A program made the translations under genes and the position numbers. Positions 1-9,036 of a stretch of 64,000 nt of DNA are shown in pieces (within the stretch, counting starts at the first letter, position 1; every line of letters starts with the position of its first letter). The DNA lies in the NCBI RefSeq assembly GCF_000429965.1, contig NZ_AUCW01000020.1, positions 48,935 through 112,934 on the forward strand, in the 5' to 3' direction. The notes beneath the pieces were generated by a model, which did no database searches, was not told the DNA's origin, and saw nothing but the letters and a program-made list of their open reading frames with translations. The stretch comes from Desulfogranum mediterraneum DSM 13871. Its GTDB lineage: Bacteria > Desulfobacterota > Desulfobulbia > Desulfobulbales > Desulfobulbaceae.

Positions 1-1578
1 GTTGATGAAGACCAGGTCCTCCCGACTCAGATCCTGGATGGAACGGATCTCCCTGGGGTTGCCGGGCTGGATGAAGAGCCCCTGCTGGCGATGGGCCAGG
101 GTGATGATGGCGATCTCCCGATCCCCCAGGTAGCGATCGACAAAGGTGGTATTGTAGCTGCCGTCCTCCGGATCCAGCAGGTGCGAGCCCGCGATATGGG
201 TCATGGACTGCTTCAGGGCCATGATCCCGCCCAGGGAGCCCAGGTGGGAGGAGGCCAGGTGGCAGGCCGGGCTCTGCCGGCGGAGGCGATCGCGGAGCAG
301 ATCCAGGCTCAGGTCATGGCTGCCGGTGCAGAGCAGGGTCTGCTCGATGGCCTGGACCGACTGGAGCAGCTCCAGCTGAACCTGATCCCCGCGGCTGACC
401 CCCTCGGAGGCGGCATCGATATGGAGCATGGCATTGGCCCGGGTCAGGGTGGTGATGGCGCCGGACCCCTTTTTCAGGGGCAGGGCCACATAGTTTTCCC
501 CGATGCGGCCCATGACCATCCGCCGGAACTCCTCGATACCGCTGCGGGAGGGGATATCCTTGGCCACCAACCCCTGCACCCGGACGGGCGCGGCCGGCTC
601 CAGCCCCTGCCAGCGCGCCAGCAGGGGCAGGACAAACTGTTCAAAGGCGATGATGGCCGAGACCGGGTAACCGGGGATGCCCACCACCGGCTTGCCCTGG
701 ACCACGCCCAGGATGGTCGGCTTGCCGGGCATGATGGTCACCCCGTGCACCAGGACCTCGCCCAACTCCTCGATGATCCTGGCCGTATAGTCGGCGCTGC
801 CTGCCGAGGAGCCGGCATTGATCACCACCATCTCGGTGTCGGTGGCCAGCACCTCCTCCACCTGCCCCTTGAGCCGTGGGTAGTCATCGGCAGTGATGGC
901 CTGGACCCGGGTCAGGGCCCCGGCCCGCCGGGCCAGGCCGGCCAGGACCGCGGAGTTGGACTCGATGGTCTTGCCCGCAGGCGGGGCTCCGTCGATATCC
1001 TCGATGGAGACCAGCTCCGAGCCGGTGGGCAGGATGGTCAGCTCTGGCCGTTTCCTGACCTCCACCCGGGTGCAGCCGGCGGTGATCATGGCGGCGATAT
1101 CGGCAGGCTGGACCAGATGGCCGGTGGGAAAGAGCAGCTCAGTGGCCACAATATCCTCCCCCACCTTGCGGACATGCTGCCAGGGAAAGACCGGGGCCCG
1201 GATCACCCCCTGGCTACCGTCCGCACTCAGGAGCACGTTTTCAATCATGATCACGCTGTCCTTGTCCTCGGGCAGGGGGTAACCGGTATTGATGGGAACC
1301 CCCTGACCTGCGGCGATATCCAGGGTCAGGGGATGCTCGTCCGAGGCGCCAAAGGTCTCCTCGGCCCGGACCGCGATACCGTCCATGGCAGCACCGTGAA
1401 AGGAGGGCGAAGAGAGCCGGGCATGGACCGGTCCGGCCAGCACCCGCTCGCCGCTCTCCTGGACCGGTACGCTCTCCGCTCCGGTCTGCCGGTCTGCAAA
1501 GCGCGACCAGAACAGCTGCTGGGCCTCGCTCCTGGAGTGCATGTTGAGATAGATTTTTCGTTGCATAGCAGAGTCCAT
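1..1578 (-). CDS. MoeA-type molybdopterin protein fused to a PBP-like domain (3' end beyond window)
   Basis: Partial: the frame is open to the window edge, 526 codons visible. Residues ~20-400 read as MoeA (molybdopterin molybdenum/tungsten transferase, the enzyme that releases AMP and inserts metal into MPT). Visible marks are AAMDGIAVRA, a TGSELV segment, NAGSSAGSADYTA and a GVTIMPGKPT segment. From ~residue 410 onward the sequence (TGSHDLSLDLL, SSHLGSLGGIMALK) resembles the periplasmic-binding-protein-like domain that is fused to MoeA in many anaerobes and is thought to sense oxyanion or cofactor. It starts 24 bp after the end of a second, shorter MoeA and is probably co-transcribed. ATG at 1566 is an alternative start. 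Two MoeA paralogues next to tupABC and aor suggest tungsten- versus molybdenum-specific insertion, which is inference. Confidence 0.85.
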   Translation of the reverse strand, partial: MDSAMQRKIYLNMHSRSEAQQLFWSRFADRQTGAESVPVQESGERVLAGPVHARLSSPSFHGAAMDGIAVRAEETFGASDEHPLTLDIAAGQGVPINTGYPLPEDKDSVIMIENVLLSADGSQGVIRAPVFPWQHVRKVGEDIVATELLFPTGHLVQPADIAAMITAGCTRVEVRKRPELTILPTGSELVSIEDIDGAPPAGKTIESNSAVLAGLARRAGALTRVQAITADDYPRLKGQVEEVLATDTEMVVINAGSSAGSADYTARIIEELGEVLVHGVTIMPGKPTILGVVQGKPVVGIPGYPVSAIIAFEQFVLPLLARWQGLEPAAPVRVQGLVAKDIPSRSGIEEFRRMVMGRIGENYVALPLKKGSGAITTLTRANAMLHIDAASEGVSRGDQVQLELLQSVQAIEQTLLCTGSHDLSLDLLRDRLRRQSPACHLASSHLGSLGGIMALKQSMTHIAGSHLLDPEDGSYNTTFVDRYLGDREIAIITLAHRQQGLFIQPGNPREIRSIQDLSREDLVFIN

Positions 1579-1602
1579 TGATAAAAATTTTCCCGCCCCT
1601 GA

Positions 1603-2841
1603 TCAGGGGAAGAGCAGCACGGTGGCCTCGGCGCCCTGGTCCAGGCCTTCCACGTCCCGGCCGATGACCAACAGCCCCTGGGCCTGGACCAGGGGCTTGA
1701 GCAGGCCCGACTTACCGTAGAGGGGCTCGGCAAGGGGAAGCCCGCTGCCCTTGCCGGCAACCAGCCGCACCCGGACATAATCCTCCCGGCCGATGGTGGA
1801 GGGGATCTGCTGGCCGGTCTCCACCCGAATGGTCTGCAGCCCGCCGCTACATCCCAGGCCGCCCAGCTTGCGCAGCAGCGGCCGGACAAAGAGATAAAAG
1901 ACCACCATGGCCGAGGCCACGTTGCCGGGCAGGCCGAACAGGGCCTGGTTGCCGCTGCGGGCCAGGATGGTGGGTTTGCCGGGACGGATGGAGACCCCAT
2001 GGGCCAGAAGCGCAGTCCCGGGTAGCTGTTCAAAGACCTGGAGGGTATAGTCGCGCTGCCCCACCGAACTGCCCCCGGAGAGCAGCAGCACATCGGCCTC
2101 TGCAAGCCCCCGTTTACAGGCCTCCTCCAGAGCAGCGGCATCGTCGGCTATGATCCCGTAGTTGAGCGGGATAGCGCCGGCCTGCCTCACCAGGCTGGCC
2201 AGGGTGGTGGAGTTGATGTCTCGAATCTGGCCCGGCCCGGGATGCTGCTCCGGGGCAACCAGCTCATCCCCGGTGGAGATGATAGCCACCCTGGGCCTGC
2301 GATGCACCTCCACCCGGGAGTAGCCCAGTCCGGCCAGGACCCCCAGCTCCTGGGGGCGGAGGAGCTGACCCCGATCCAGGACAGCCGCGCCCTGGGGGTA
2401 ATCGTCTCCGGCCTGGATGGTGTTCTCCCCCGGGGCCACCGGTCGATAGAGCTCCACGCTCTCCTGATCCAGGGGGCTGGAGTACTCCACCATGACCACG
2501 GCATCCGCCTTGTCCGGCAGTTCACCGCCGGTCCAGATTCGGGTGGCCTGACCGGGCCGCAGGAAATAGCTCCTCCCGGATTGTCCCATCCTGACCTCGC
2601 CCACCACCTGGAGCAGGGCAGCCTCGGATTCCGAACAGCCAAAGGTGTCCCTGGCGCGGACCGCATAGCCGTCCATGGTGGAACGGGTGAAGGGCGGCAG
2701 GGCCTCCCCGGCCAGGACCTCCCCGGCCAGGACCCGGCCGGCGGAGGCGTCCAGGGGGACGGACTCGCTCTCCAGGGCGTGAAACGGTTGAAACAGATCA
2801 AGAAATTCCATGGTGCTGATGAGTTGAAAAAAACCTTTCAT
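1603..2841 (-). CDS. moeA: Molybdopterin molybdenumtransferase MoeA
   Basis: A 412-residue protein of normal MoeA length. It inserts molybdate or tungstate into adenylylated molybdopterin, completing the cofactor needed by the AOR encoded upstream in the same orientation. Visible MoeA signatures are TMDGYAVRARDT (~residues 53-64), ISTGDELV, the GGSSVGQRDYT loop and GVSIRPGKPT, followed by FGLPGNVASA and a C-terminal beta-barrel domain IV. The first ATG (2841) has no clear ribosome binding site; ATG at 2811 (MEFLDLFQPF) aligns better with the usual MoeA N-terminus and may be the true start. It sits 196 bp after the ThiF-like gene and 24 bp before the MoeA-PBP fusion. The 196-bp gap holds no MoaD-like frame. 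Confidence 0.93.
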   Translation of the reverse strand: MKGFFQLISTMEFLDLFQPFHALESESVPLDASAGRVLAGEVLAGEALPPFTRSTMDGYAVRARDTFGCSESEAALLQVVGEVRMGQSGRSYFLRPGQATRIWTGGELPDKADAVVMVEYSSPLDQESVELYRPVAPGENTIQAGDDYPQGAAVLDRGQLLRPQELGVLAGLGYSRVEVHRRPRVAIISTGDELVAPEQHPGPGQIRDINSTTLASLVRQAGAIPLNYGIIADDAAALEEACKRGLAEADVLLLSGGSSVGQRDYTLQVFEQLPGTALLAHGVSIRPGKPTILARSGNQALFGLPGNVASAMVVFYLFVRPLLRKLGGLGCSGGLQTIRVETGQQIPSTIGREDYVRVRLVAGKGSGLPLAEPLYGKSGLLKPLVQAQGLLVIGRDVEGLDQGAEATVLLFP

Positions 2842-3037
2842 AGGTCACTGTTAGCAGAGATTCTGGATGGAGGAGAGCAACACGATCCCGGCCCTCCAGG
2901 CCAAGCCCGCTCACGGCTGACGCGCCTGTTGACTCGGCTCCCCTGCCCCTGTTTATACCGTGTCCCCTCTTTTATCAACCGCTTTAGCGCCCAGCCACCG
3001 GGACAGGCTGCGGCTCAGCTCAAGGCAGCGGCTGTCA

Positions 3038-3742
3038 TCAGCCCGGGACGGGTTCAAAGGTCAGGTGCTTCAGGTCCACCTCCAACCAACTGTTGTGCAG
3101 GGAAGAGGCTTGCCCCAGGAGCAGCTTCACCGCCTCGGCCGCCTGGAGGGAGGCAATGGTTGCCACGGTGAAGGAGAGCACCGATGGCGGAGAGCTGCCC
3201 TCGCCCTGGCGGCCGGCGCTGCGCAGAGCTGGAGGATAGATGGCCTGGATCAGGTTATACCCCGGCAGCTGGACCCCGACCTGCCCGTACCAGCCCTGGA
3301 CCGCACCATGAACCAGGGGACGCTCGATGGCCAGGCACTGGCCTGCCAGGTCGTAACGGGCCTGGATGGAGTCGAGACAATCCACGACCAGATCCGGCGG
3401 CTCCCGGATCAGACCATCGCCGGCCCTGAAATCCACGCCCCGGGCCACGGCCGTACAACCGGTGCCCAGGTCGTTGAGCCGGGCAGCAGCCACCCGGGCC
3501 TTGTTCTCTCCCAGGGTGGAGCCCAGGGCGTTGAGCTGGCGGTTGCAGTTACTGGGGCTGAAGCGGTCAGGATCAAAGAGGGTCAGCCGGCCGATGCCGA
3601 TCCGGGCCAACTCCTCGGCCACAAAACCGCCCAGGCCCCCACAGCCCACCACCGCGACATGACTGGTTGCCAGCAGCCGCTGCTGAGCCCCATCCAGGGA
3701 GCCCTCATTTCTGGCCAGGGTCCGACCAAAGACAGCACTCAT
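3038..3742 (-). CDS. ThiF/MoeB/HesA-family E1-like adenylyltransferase
   Basis: 234 residues. The family adenylates the C-terminal Gly-Gly of small ubiquitin-like sulfur carriers (MoaD, ThiS). The nucleotide-binding glycine loop VVGCGGLGG is at ~residues 31-39, followed by the acidic strand and loop LTLFDPDRFSPSNCNRQ with the conserved Asp and Arg, and VVDCLDS further on. The usual pair of CxxC zinc motifs of MoeB is absent, so this is the shorter zinc-less form often found with AOR genes. GGGAGGAG lies 4 nt before the ATG. It is 82 bp downstream of tupC in the same run. No MoaD/ThiS partner was found in the window. Role in tungstopterin maturation is inferred from context. Confidence 0.85.
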   Translation of the reverse strand: MSAVFGRTLARNEGSLDGAQQRLLATSHVAVVGCGGLGGFVAEELARIGIGRLTLFDPDRFSPSNCNRQLNALGSTLGENKARVAAARLNDLGTGCTAVARGVDFRAGDGLIREPPDLVVDCLDSIQARYDLAGQCLAIERPLVHGAVQGWYGQVGVQLPGYNLIQAIYPPALRSAGRQGEGSSPPSVLSFTVATIASLQAAEAVKLLLGQASSLHNSWLEVDLKHLTFEPVPG

Positions 3743-3824
3743 TGTTCTCCTCCCAAGGGTTCAACATTTCCTCTGATCCGGATTGCCATGATGCCTCCTC
3801 CCACGCCAGCTAAAACCACTCCAG

Positions 3825-4844
3825 CTAAAGCCACTCCACCCCATCCCCGCCAAAGCGAAGCGTGACCGGATCACCGATGAGCAGACGATGCCGCTGGTAC
3901 TCCTCCCGGCTGAGAAAGACGGTGACCATGGTACCGGTATTGACCGCCACCCGGATGCGCTCCCCTTCCTCCAGCAGGAGCGATATCCGGCCATGGAGGA
4001 CACCGGGGGCCGGCGTCGGCTCAGGGCCGCGTTCCAGGGTGTATTTTTCCGGATTAAGGTGAATCCTGCTCCTGCCCAGGGGCTGGAGGCAGCCCCGAGG
4101 CAGGAAAAAACGGGTTTTTTCCTGGAGCAGACAGACCCCCTGCTCCGGGGCAGCTGAACAGGAGAAGATGTTCTCATGGGAGGTGGAGACCAGCCGACCC
4201 TTCTCCAGGACAAAGGTCTCATCCGCCAGGCCGGCGGCCTGGAGACGATCATGGGAGGTGAAGAGGATGGTGCAGCCCTGGTCGCGATTGATCCGGCTGA
4301 GCAAGCCCCGGATCACGGCCTGATTTTCCACATCCACGTTGGCGGTGGGCTCGTCGCAAAGCAGCACCCTGGGCGAGAGGGCCAGGGCCCTGGCCAGGGC
4401 CAGCCGCTGGGTCTCCCCGCCGGAGAGTTGATCGGCCCGGGCCGAGGCATAACTGGAGAGATCCACCAGCTCCAGCACCCGCCGGATGATCTCCGTCCGC
4501 CCGGGCCTGCCCACCCCCCGGATCTTGAGACCGAATTCGATATTCTTGAACACGCTGGTGGAAAACATGATGGGATGCTGATCCACCATCACCACCTGGC
4601 GGCGAAATTTCTCCAGGCGCAGGCCCGGCTTGGACCTGGGCACGGTACAGCCGTCAAAGATGATGCTCCCTGAGCTGGGCGTCTCCAGAAAGGCCAGGAG
4701 GTTAAAGAGGGTGGTCTTGCCCGCCCCGTTGGGGCCGAACAGCCCGTAGATCCTGCCCCGCTCCAGCACCAGGTGGTCGATGTGGAGGACCTCCTTGCCG
4801 CCATAGCTCTGCACCAGCTGACTCAACTCGTACTGATGCCTCAC
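3825..4844 (-). CDS. tupC: Tungstate ABC transporter ATP-binding protein TupC
   Basis: 339-residue ATPase of the tungstate importer. Walker A GPNGAGKTT is at ~residues 38-46, the signature LSGGETQRLALARAL at ~138-152, Walker B VLLCDEPTANVD follows and the switch His is in TSHD. Residues ~225-339 form an extra C-terminal domain of the TOBE/MOP (oxyanion-binding) type, with GRISLLLEEGERIRVAVNTG resembling the molybdate-binding fold, so ATPase activity may be controlled by internal oxyanion. The start codon overlaps the tupB stop by 4 nt, implying translational coupling. Specificity for tungstate rather than molybdate comes from TupA and the neighbouring AOR. Confidence 0.92.
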   Translation of the reverse strand: MRHQYELSQLVQSYGGKEVLHIDHLVLERGRIYGLFGPNGAGKTTLFNLLAFLETPSSGSIIFDGCTVPRSKPGLRLEKFRRQVVMVDQHPIMFSTSVFKNIEFGLKIRGVGRPGRTEIIRRVLELVDLSSYASARADQLSGGETQRLALARALALSPRVLLCDEPTANVDVENQAVIRGLLSRINRDQGCTILFTSHDRLQAAGLADETFVLEKGRLVSTSHENIFSCSAAPEQGVCLLQEKTRFFLPRGCLQPLGRSRIHLNPEKYTLERGPEPTPAPGVLHGRISLLLEEGERIRVAVNTGTMVTVFLSREEYQRHRLLIGDPVTLRFGGDGVEWL

Positions 4845-5536
4845 AGCCGCCCCCTCCCCTGGACCAGGTTGAAGAGCACATTCATGGCCAGGCTGATGGT
4901 CATCAGCACCAGCCCCAGGGCAATGGCCAGGGTAAAGGAGCCCTTGTCATACTCCAGGGCCATGGCCGTGGTCATGGTGCGGGTAAAGCCCTTGATATTG
5001 CCGCCCAGCATCATGGAGATGCCGATCTCGGAGATCACCCGGCCAAAGGCGGAGATCACCGCGGCACAGATCCCGAAGCGGGCCTCTCTGAAGATGACCA
5101 CCGCGGTCTGCAGGCTGGTTGCCCCCAGGGTCCTGGCGGTCTTGGCATAGCGCTCGTCAATCCGGGAGATGGCAGCCACGATCAGGGCCGTTACCAGGGG
5201 GGTGATCAGGATGACCTGACCGATGATGATGGCGTTCTGGGTGTAGAGCAGGTCCAGGCTGCCGAAGAGGCCACGCCTGGAGATAAAACCATAGACAAAG
5301 AGGCCGATGACCACCGTGGGCAGGGCCAACAGGCTGTTGAGCAGGGTAATGATCAGACGCTTGGCCGGGAGATGGCCATGGGCGATGAAGAAGCCCAGGG
5401 GTATCCCCAGCACCGAGGCCAGCAGGGTGGAAAGGCAACTCACCCGCAGGGAGACCTTCACCACCGTGAGCAGCTCCGGATCCAGGGAGAACACCAGCTG
5501 GATCGCAGATGAAAAGCTTGCCGTAAAAAAATTCAT
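4841..5536 (-). CDS. tupB: Tungstate ABC transporter permease TupB
   Basis: Integral membrane permease of about 231 residues, typical for TupB. Several hydrophobic segments are visible (FIAHGHLPAKRLIITLLNSLLALPTVVIGLFVYGF, AIIIGQVILITPLVTALIVAAI, VISEIGISMMLGGNI, LAIALGLVLMTISLAMNVL). The EAA loop that docks on the ATPase reads as the segment following TLGATSLQ to GICAAVISAFGRVISEIG. The chosen ATG (MNFFTASF) follows GGGAGGAG; an ATG six codons earlier is possible. It lies between tupA and tupC, overlapping tupC by 4 nt. Confidence 0.92.
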   Translation of the reverse strand: MNFFTASFSSAIQLVFSLDPELLTVVKVSLRVSCLSTLLASVLGIPLGFFIAHGHLPAKRLIITLLNSLLALPTVVIGLFVYGFISRRGLFGSLDLLYTQNAIIIGQVILITPLVTALIVAAISRIDERYAKTARTLGATSLQTAVVIFREARFGICAAVISAFGRVISEIGISMMLGGNIKGFTRTMTTAMALEYDKGSFTLAIALGLVLMTISLAMNVLFNLVQGRGRL

Positions 5537-5631
5537 GCTCCTCCCGGTAGGCAAGAGAGTGGCCCCGGCCCCTGCCCCGGGATCAACCCGGAGAGCGGCC
5601 GGTCGGCAACCGAAGCAGTGCTACACGCTTG

Positions 5632-6525
5632 CTACTGCACCGCATCTGGGTAAAAGAGCTGTTTCCCCAAGAGGCGATAGCCTCCAATGACCGCCTGTCC
5701 CCGGGCAGAGACCAGCCACTGGGCAAACTCCTTGGCAACCTGGTAGTTGACATGGGGATGCCTCTTGGGATTGATGGGGATCACCCCATAGGGGTTGGCC
5801 AGCTTGGGGTCGCCCTCGGAGAGGATCTCCAGATCGATGGGGATCTCACGGCCATACTTGTACTTGAGATAGGTTCCCCGGTCTGCCAGGGTGTAGGCCT
5901 GTTTCTCATCGGCAATGGTCAGGGTCTTGCCCATGCCCTGGCCCACGGAGAGATACCACTGACCCAGTCCTGCAGGATGAGTGAAGCTGATCTCACGGCT
6001 CTTGCCCTTCTTGGTCACGGTGCTGGTGACGGTCTCCATCTGCAGACCGGTGGCCTTCCAGAGGGCCTGCTCCTTGGTGTGGGTTCCGGAATCATCGCCC
6101 CGGGAAATAAAGAGGGAGTGCGAGTCGGCAATCTGCTTGAGCGCCGGCACCGCCTCCTTCATCCCCTTGATCCGGGCCCCGTCAGCCTGGGGTCCCAGGA
6201 TCACGAAGTCGTTATGCATCACCGCGTAACGCTTGGTGCCGTAGCCTTCGGCCACAAAGGCCTGTTCCCGATTCTTGGCATGGACAAAGATCACGTCCAC
6301 ATTGCCGTCCCGGCCGTCACGGATGGCTGCCCCGGTTCCCTTGGCGATCACCTTGACCTGAATCCCGGTATCCTTCTCCAGGGCCGGCAGCAGGACATCC
6401 AGCAAGCCCGAGGCCTGGGTGCTGGTGGTGGTGGACATCTTGATCACCTTCTCGTTGGCCAGGCCGCTGGTCCCGCTCAGGGCCAGGGTGAGCGCTGCTG
6501 CCAAAATCAGCTGTAACAGTTTCAT
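5632..6525 (-). CDS. tupA: Tungstate-binding periplasmic protein TupA
   Basis: 297-residue extracytoplasmic solute-binding protein. Residues 1-23 are a Sec signal peptide (MKLLQLILAAALTLALSGTSGLA, cleavage near ANEK). The mature N-terminus carries the TupA fingerprint MSTTTSTQASGLLDVLLPAL, whose TTTS residues bind the tungstate oxyanion in characterised homologues, and IAKGTGAAIRDGRDGNVDV follows. The ribosome binding site AAGGAGGAG lies directly before the ATG. It is the first gene of tupABC and lies 456 bp downstream of aor, so uptake of the AOR metal is encoded beside the enzyme. A folded leader candidate precedes it (see 6571-6638). Confidence 0.94.
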   Translation of the reverse strand: MKLLQLILAAALTLALSGTSGLANEKVIKMSTTTSTQASGLLDVLLPALEKDTGIQVKVIAKGTGAAIRDGRDGNVDVIFVHAKNREQAFVAEGYGTKRYAVMHNDFVILGPQADGARIKGMKEAVPALKQIADSHSLFISRGDDSGTHTKEQALWKATGLQMETVTSTVTKKGKSREISFTHPAGLGQWYLSVGQGMGKTLTIADEKQAYTLADRGTYLKYKYGREIPIDLEILSEGDPKLANPYGVIPINPKRHPHVNYQVAKEFAQWLVSARGQAVIGGYRLLGKQLFYPDAVQ

Positions 6526-6570
6526 TTCTCCTCCTTTTTTTTCTCTCTTGTTCTACTCTCTTGTTTCTGA

Positions 6571-6638
6571 TGGCTGGCCTGAAGGGTGCGCACCTTCACG
6601 ATCCCCCGAGGCCATCTGGGTGCAGATGGCCGCAGCCA
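6571..6638 (-). promoter_or_regulatory. Candidate structured leader RNA upstream of tupA
   Basis: On the minus strand this stretch can fold as a three-way junction. Outer stem TGGCTG/CAGCCA closes two hairpins: a perfect 9-bp stem GGCCATCTG/CAGATGGCC with loop CACC, and TGAAGG/CCTTCA with loop TGCGCAC. The joining strand is purine-rich (TCGGGGGATCG). It ends about 45 nt before the tupA start codon. Such a fold is reminiscent of the molybdenum/tungsten-cofactor RNAs (Moco/Tuco) that precede oxyanion transport genes, but I did not recognise the full conserved core, so the assignment is tentative. Confidence 0.45.
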
Positions 6639-6924
6639 ACTCCACATCATAGCGGAGTGTACGCCGAGTTCCGAGAAAAAAGTCCAGGACAGAAATGAAT
6701 CTGGCCAAGATAACAGATACTCAGGGCATGGTTTCGGTCCAAACCCGAGACAGCACAAAGCCCTTTGCAAGTCCTCCGCCCGAAACAGGCCTTGGTGCTC
6801 ACAAGGGGCAAGGCGGCTCAGCTGGGCACGACTGCCACAGGCAAAGCCAGACAACACGACTGATTCACCACTGATGGGTACCTAGAAAAATGAGATTTTT
6901 CAAGGTGGCCCGATGATCATGCCC

Positions 6925-6966
6925 GGCGCACCAGCCTGCGGGAGGGGAAGATGCAGGAGGTGCGCC
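6925..6966 (-). terminator. Inverted repeat after aor, terminator-like
   Basis: GGCGCACC at 6959-6966 and GGTGCGCC at 6925-6932 (minus-strand reading) with CCTGC/GCAGG nested inside form a stem 16 bp after the aor stop. No U-tract follows immediately, so it may be an mRNA-stabilising hairpin or a weak terminator separating aor from tupABC. Confidence 0.45.
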
Positions 6967-6981
6967 GATTGCGGCAATGAA

Positions 6982-8709
6982 TCAAAAATCCCAGAAGGTG
7001 TCAATCTCCTGATCACTCATATCCCAGACCACGTTATGGGGGGCAATGGGTTCTTCGCTGAAGAACTCGGGCAGACGGTCATCTTTTTCCGTCAGGCCGG
7101 CTGCCAGGTTGAAGGCACGCTCTGTCTTGAGGATGGTCTTGCCCAGGTTGGTGACATCATCGGCGGTCAGGCTGATGCCGAAGCGGGCATTGATCATGTC
7201 GATCAGGGCGGGCAGACAGTTGGCATCATCCAGGGCGGCAAAGGCGATGAAGAGGCACATGCCGGTGGAATCGATGGCCGCCGTGGCAATCTGGAGGTTC
7301 CGGGAGAGCTCAACCTGTCCCTCATGGCTGAGGGGATCAACCGAACCGCCCACGCCCAGGATATTGGTGGCAATGGTGTAGCCCATGGTGTGATCCGCGC
7401 CCTGGGTGGAGGTGGCATAGGTGATGCCGATACCCTTGATGGCCCGCGGGTCATAGGCCGGGATGGCCTGGTTCTTGACCACCGGCACCCGGGTGACCCC
7501 AAAGGCCCGACCCACCGAACCGGCACCGTTGCCGATGATCCTTCCCAGGGGGGTGCCTTCGGCGATCTCTTCCTGGAGGATCCGACAGATCCCAGCGCCG
7601 TCACCGAATTCCAACACCCCTGCCTCCATGGCCACCCCAAAGGCAACCGCGGTCTCGATGGAGTCCAGGCCGATGTCATCCATCAGGTTATCGGCCAGGG
7701 CGATGTAGTCCAGGTTGTCCACACAACAGTCCGCACCCATGGCCCAGATGGACTCATACTCAAAACCCGAGGTACGATACTTGCCGTCCGGCCCGTTATA
7801 GACCTGGGAACACTTGATCACACAGCCCGGGTGACAGTTATGCTTGGGCTTGCCGCCGCGCTCGACAATGGTGTCATACATGGTCTCACCACTGATCTCC
7901 TCGTGCCCTTCAAACTGGCCCGAGGTGAAGTTACGGGTAGGCATCCCCCCGGCCTCGTTGATGATATTCACCAGGACGTTGGTGCCGTACTGGCCCAGGG
8001 CCTGGCTGATGGGATTGTCCACCAGGGCCTTGGTAAAGGCCCGGTTGGCAAGCTTGAAGGCCTCGGGATCGGCCAGCACCAGCTTCTCCCTGCTGGCCTC
8101 AACCGTGATGAACTTCAGCCGCTTTGAGCCCATGACCGCACCGAGCCCGCCGCGACCGCAGGAACGCATCTTGCCGTCCGGGTCCTTGACCGAGATGTTG
8201 GCACCGGTCAGCTTGAGCTCACCGGCCTGGCCGATGGTGATCAGACCGTGCTTGCTCTCCAGACGCTCATCCAGGGCCTCGGTCACCGCAAAGTTGCCCT
8301 TGCCGATCAGCTCAGACTCTTCACTGATCGTCACCCCAGCGGCGCTGACATGGAGACTGTACCAGCTGTCACCTTCAGGCAAGCCTTCGATGATCAGGGC
8401 CTTGACCCCCAGCTTGGCCATCAGCTGGGCCGAGGTGCCCCCGGCATTGGCCTCCTTGATGGTCCCGGTGAGGGGACTCTTGGCCCCACAGGAGAGCCGG
8501 CCGGAGTTGGCGGCGGTGGTACCCGACAACAGGCCCGGAGCAAAGATCAGTTTGTTGTGCTTACCCAGGGGGTGACAGGTGGGAATGACCTCTTCGGAGA
8601 CGATGGTTGAGGTGAGGCCGCGGCCTCCGAGGCCCTGCCACGGACCTGGGACCTCTTCCACGCTGGTGCTTAAATCCGACATGTTTACACGAAATATTCT
8701 GTCTGTCAT
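6982..8709 (-). CDS. aor: Tungsten-containing aldehyde:ferredoxin oxidoreductase
   Basis: 575 residues, within the usual AOR range (~580-620). The enzyme oxidises aldehydes to carboxylic acids with ferredoxin, or reduces acids, using tungsten-bis-pterin and one [4Fe-4S] cluster. Seen in sequence: N-terminal GPWQGLGGRGLTS, GRLSCGAKSPLTG, the pterin-binding AYDPRAIKGIGITYATSTQGADHT stretch, and cluster cysteines in HNCHPGCVIKC with a distal Cys in DSTGMCLF. The ATG follows AAGGATAAGG. It is in the same orientation as the Fe-ADH at 9152 (442 bp gap holding hairpins and a repeat copy) and tupABC, consistent with aldehyde interconversion with alcohols and acids. Whether it shares the sigma-54 transcript of the ADH cannot be told. 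Confidence 0.96.
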   Translation of the reverse strand: MTDRIFRVNMSDLSTSVEEVPGPWQGLGGRGLTSTIVSEEVIPTCHPLGKHNKLIFAPGLLSGTTAANSGRLSCGAKSPLTGTIKEANAGGTSAQLMAKLGVKALIIEGLPEGDSWYSLHVSAAGVTISEESELIGKGNFAVTEALDERLESKHGLITIGQAGELKLTGANISVKDPDGKMRSCGRGGLGAVMGSKRLKFITVEASREKLVLADPEAFKLANRAFTKALVDNPISQALGQYGTNVLVNIINEAGGMPTRNFTSGQFEGHEEISGETMYDTIVERGGKPKHNCHPGCVIKCSQVYNGPDGKYRTSGFEYESIWAMGADCCVDNLDYIALADNLMDDIGLDSIETAVAFGVAMEAGVLEFGDGAGICRILQEEIAEGTPLGRIIGNGAGSVGRAFGVTRVPVVKNQAIPAYDPRAIKGIGITYATSTQGADHTMGYTIATNILGVGGSVDPLSHEGQVELSRNLQIATAAIDSTGMCLFIAFAALDDANCLPALIDMINARFGISLTADDVTNLGKTILKTERAFNLAAGLTEKDDRLPEFFSEEPIAPHNVVWDMSDQEIDTFWDF

Positions 8710-8783
8710 AATCCTTATCCTTTGTTTATCGCTCTTCTCAAGGGTACGTTGAAAATAGACCCGGACACAATGGATGTACCGAC

Positions 8784-8920
8784 AAGGGCATCTTGAATAG
8801 TTGTTTTTCCTGCCAATCCCGAGGCCGAGGAGCTGCCAATCGGATCATATCTGCCTGCAACAGGATGGGGCATCCTTCCTCGACCCTGGTCGAAAAAGCT
8901 AACTATTCAAGATACTCTTA
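8784..8920 (-). repeat. MITE-like dispersed repeat, copy in inverted orientation
   Basis: Diverged, reverse-oriented member of the ~144-bp family best seen at 38625-38768 and 56258-56401. It begins GGGCATCTTGAATAG and ends CTATTCAAGATACTCTTA on the plus strand, with the family's TTTTTC and CCAATC blocks inside. It lies in the gap between the Fe-ADH and aor. Confidence 0.7.
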
Positions 8921-9036
8921 AGCTGGACATCTGGTGACCGGCAACAGCCCCAGACCTTCTTGGTAACAGGCAGGCAGTTGATGATGCGGCGAGGTAAGGA
9001 GGGGCTCAGCGCATCATCCCCTGCCACGGCGTGGCA

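Noticed and set aside
91..1581. Open frame on the + strand, 496 codons
   Set aside because: Antisense to the MoeA-PBP gene, no recognisable fold and no ribosome binding site.
2842..3037. MoaD/ThiS-like sulfur carrier gene between moeA and the ThiF-like gene
   Set aside because: All three minus-strand frames are interrupted and no terminal Gly-Gly reading exists.
8710..8800. Second sigma-54 promoter directly before aor
   Set aside because: No GG-N10-GC element matching the consensus was found on the minus strand in this interval.
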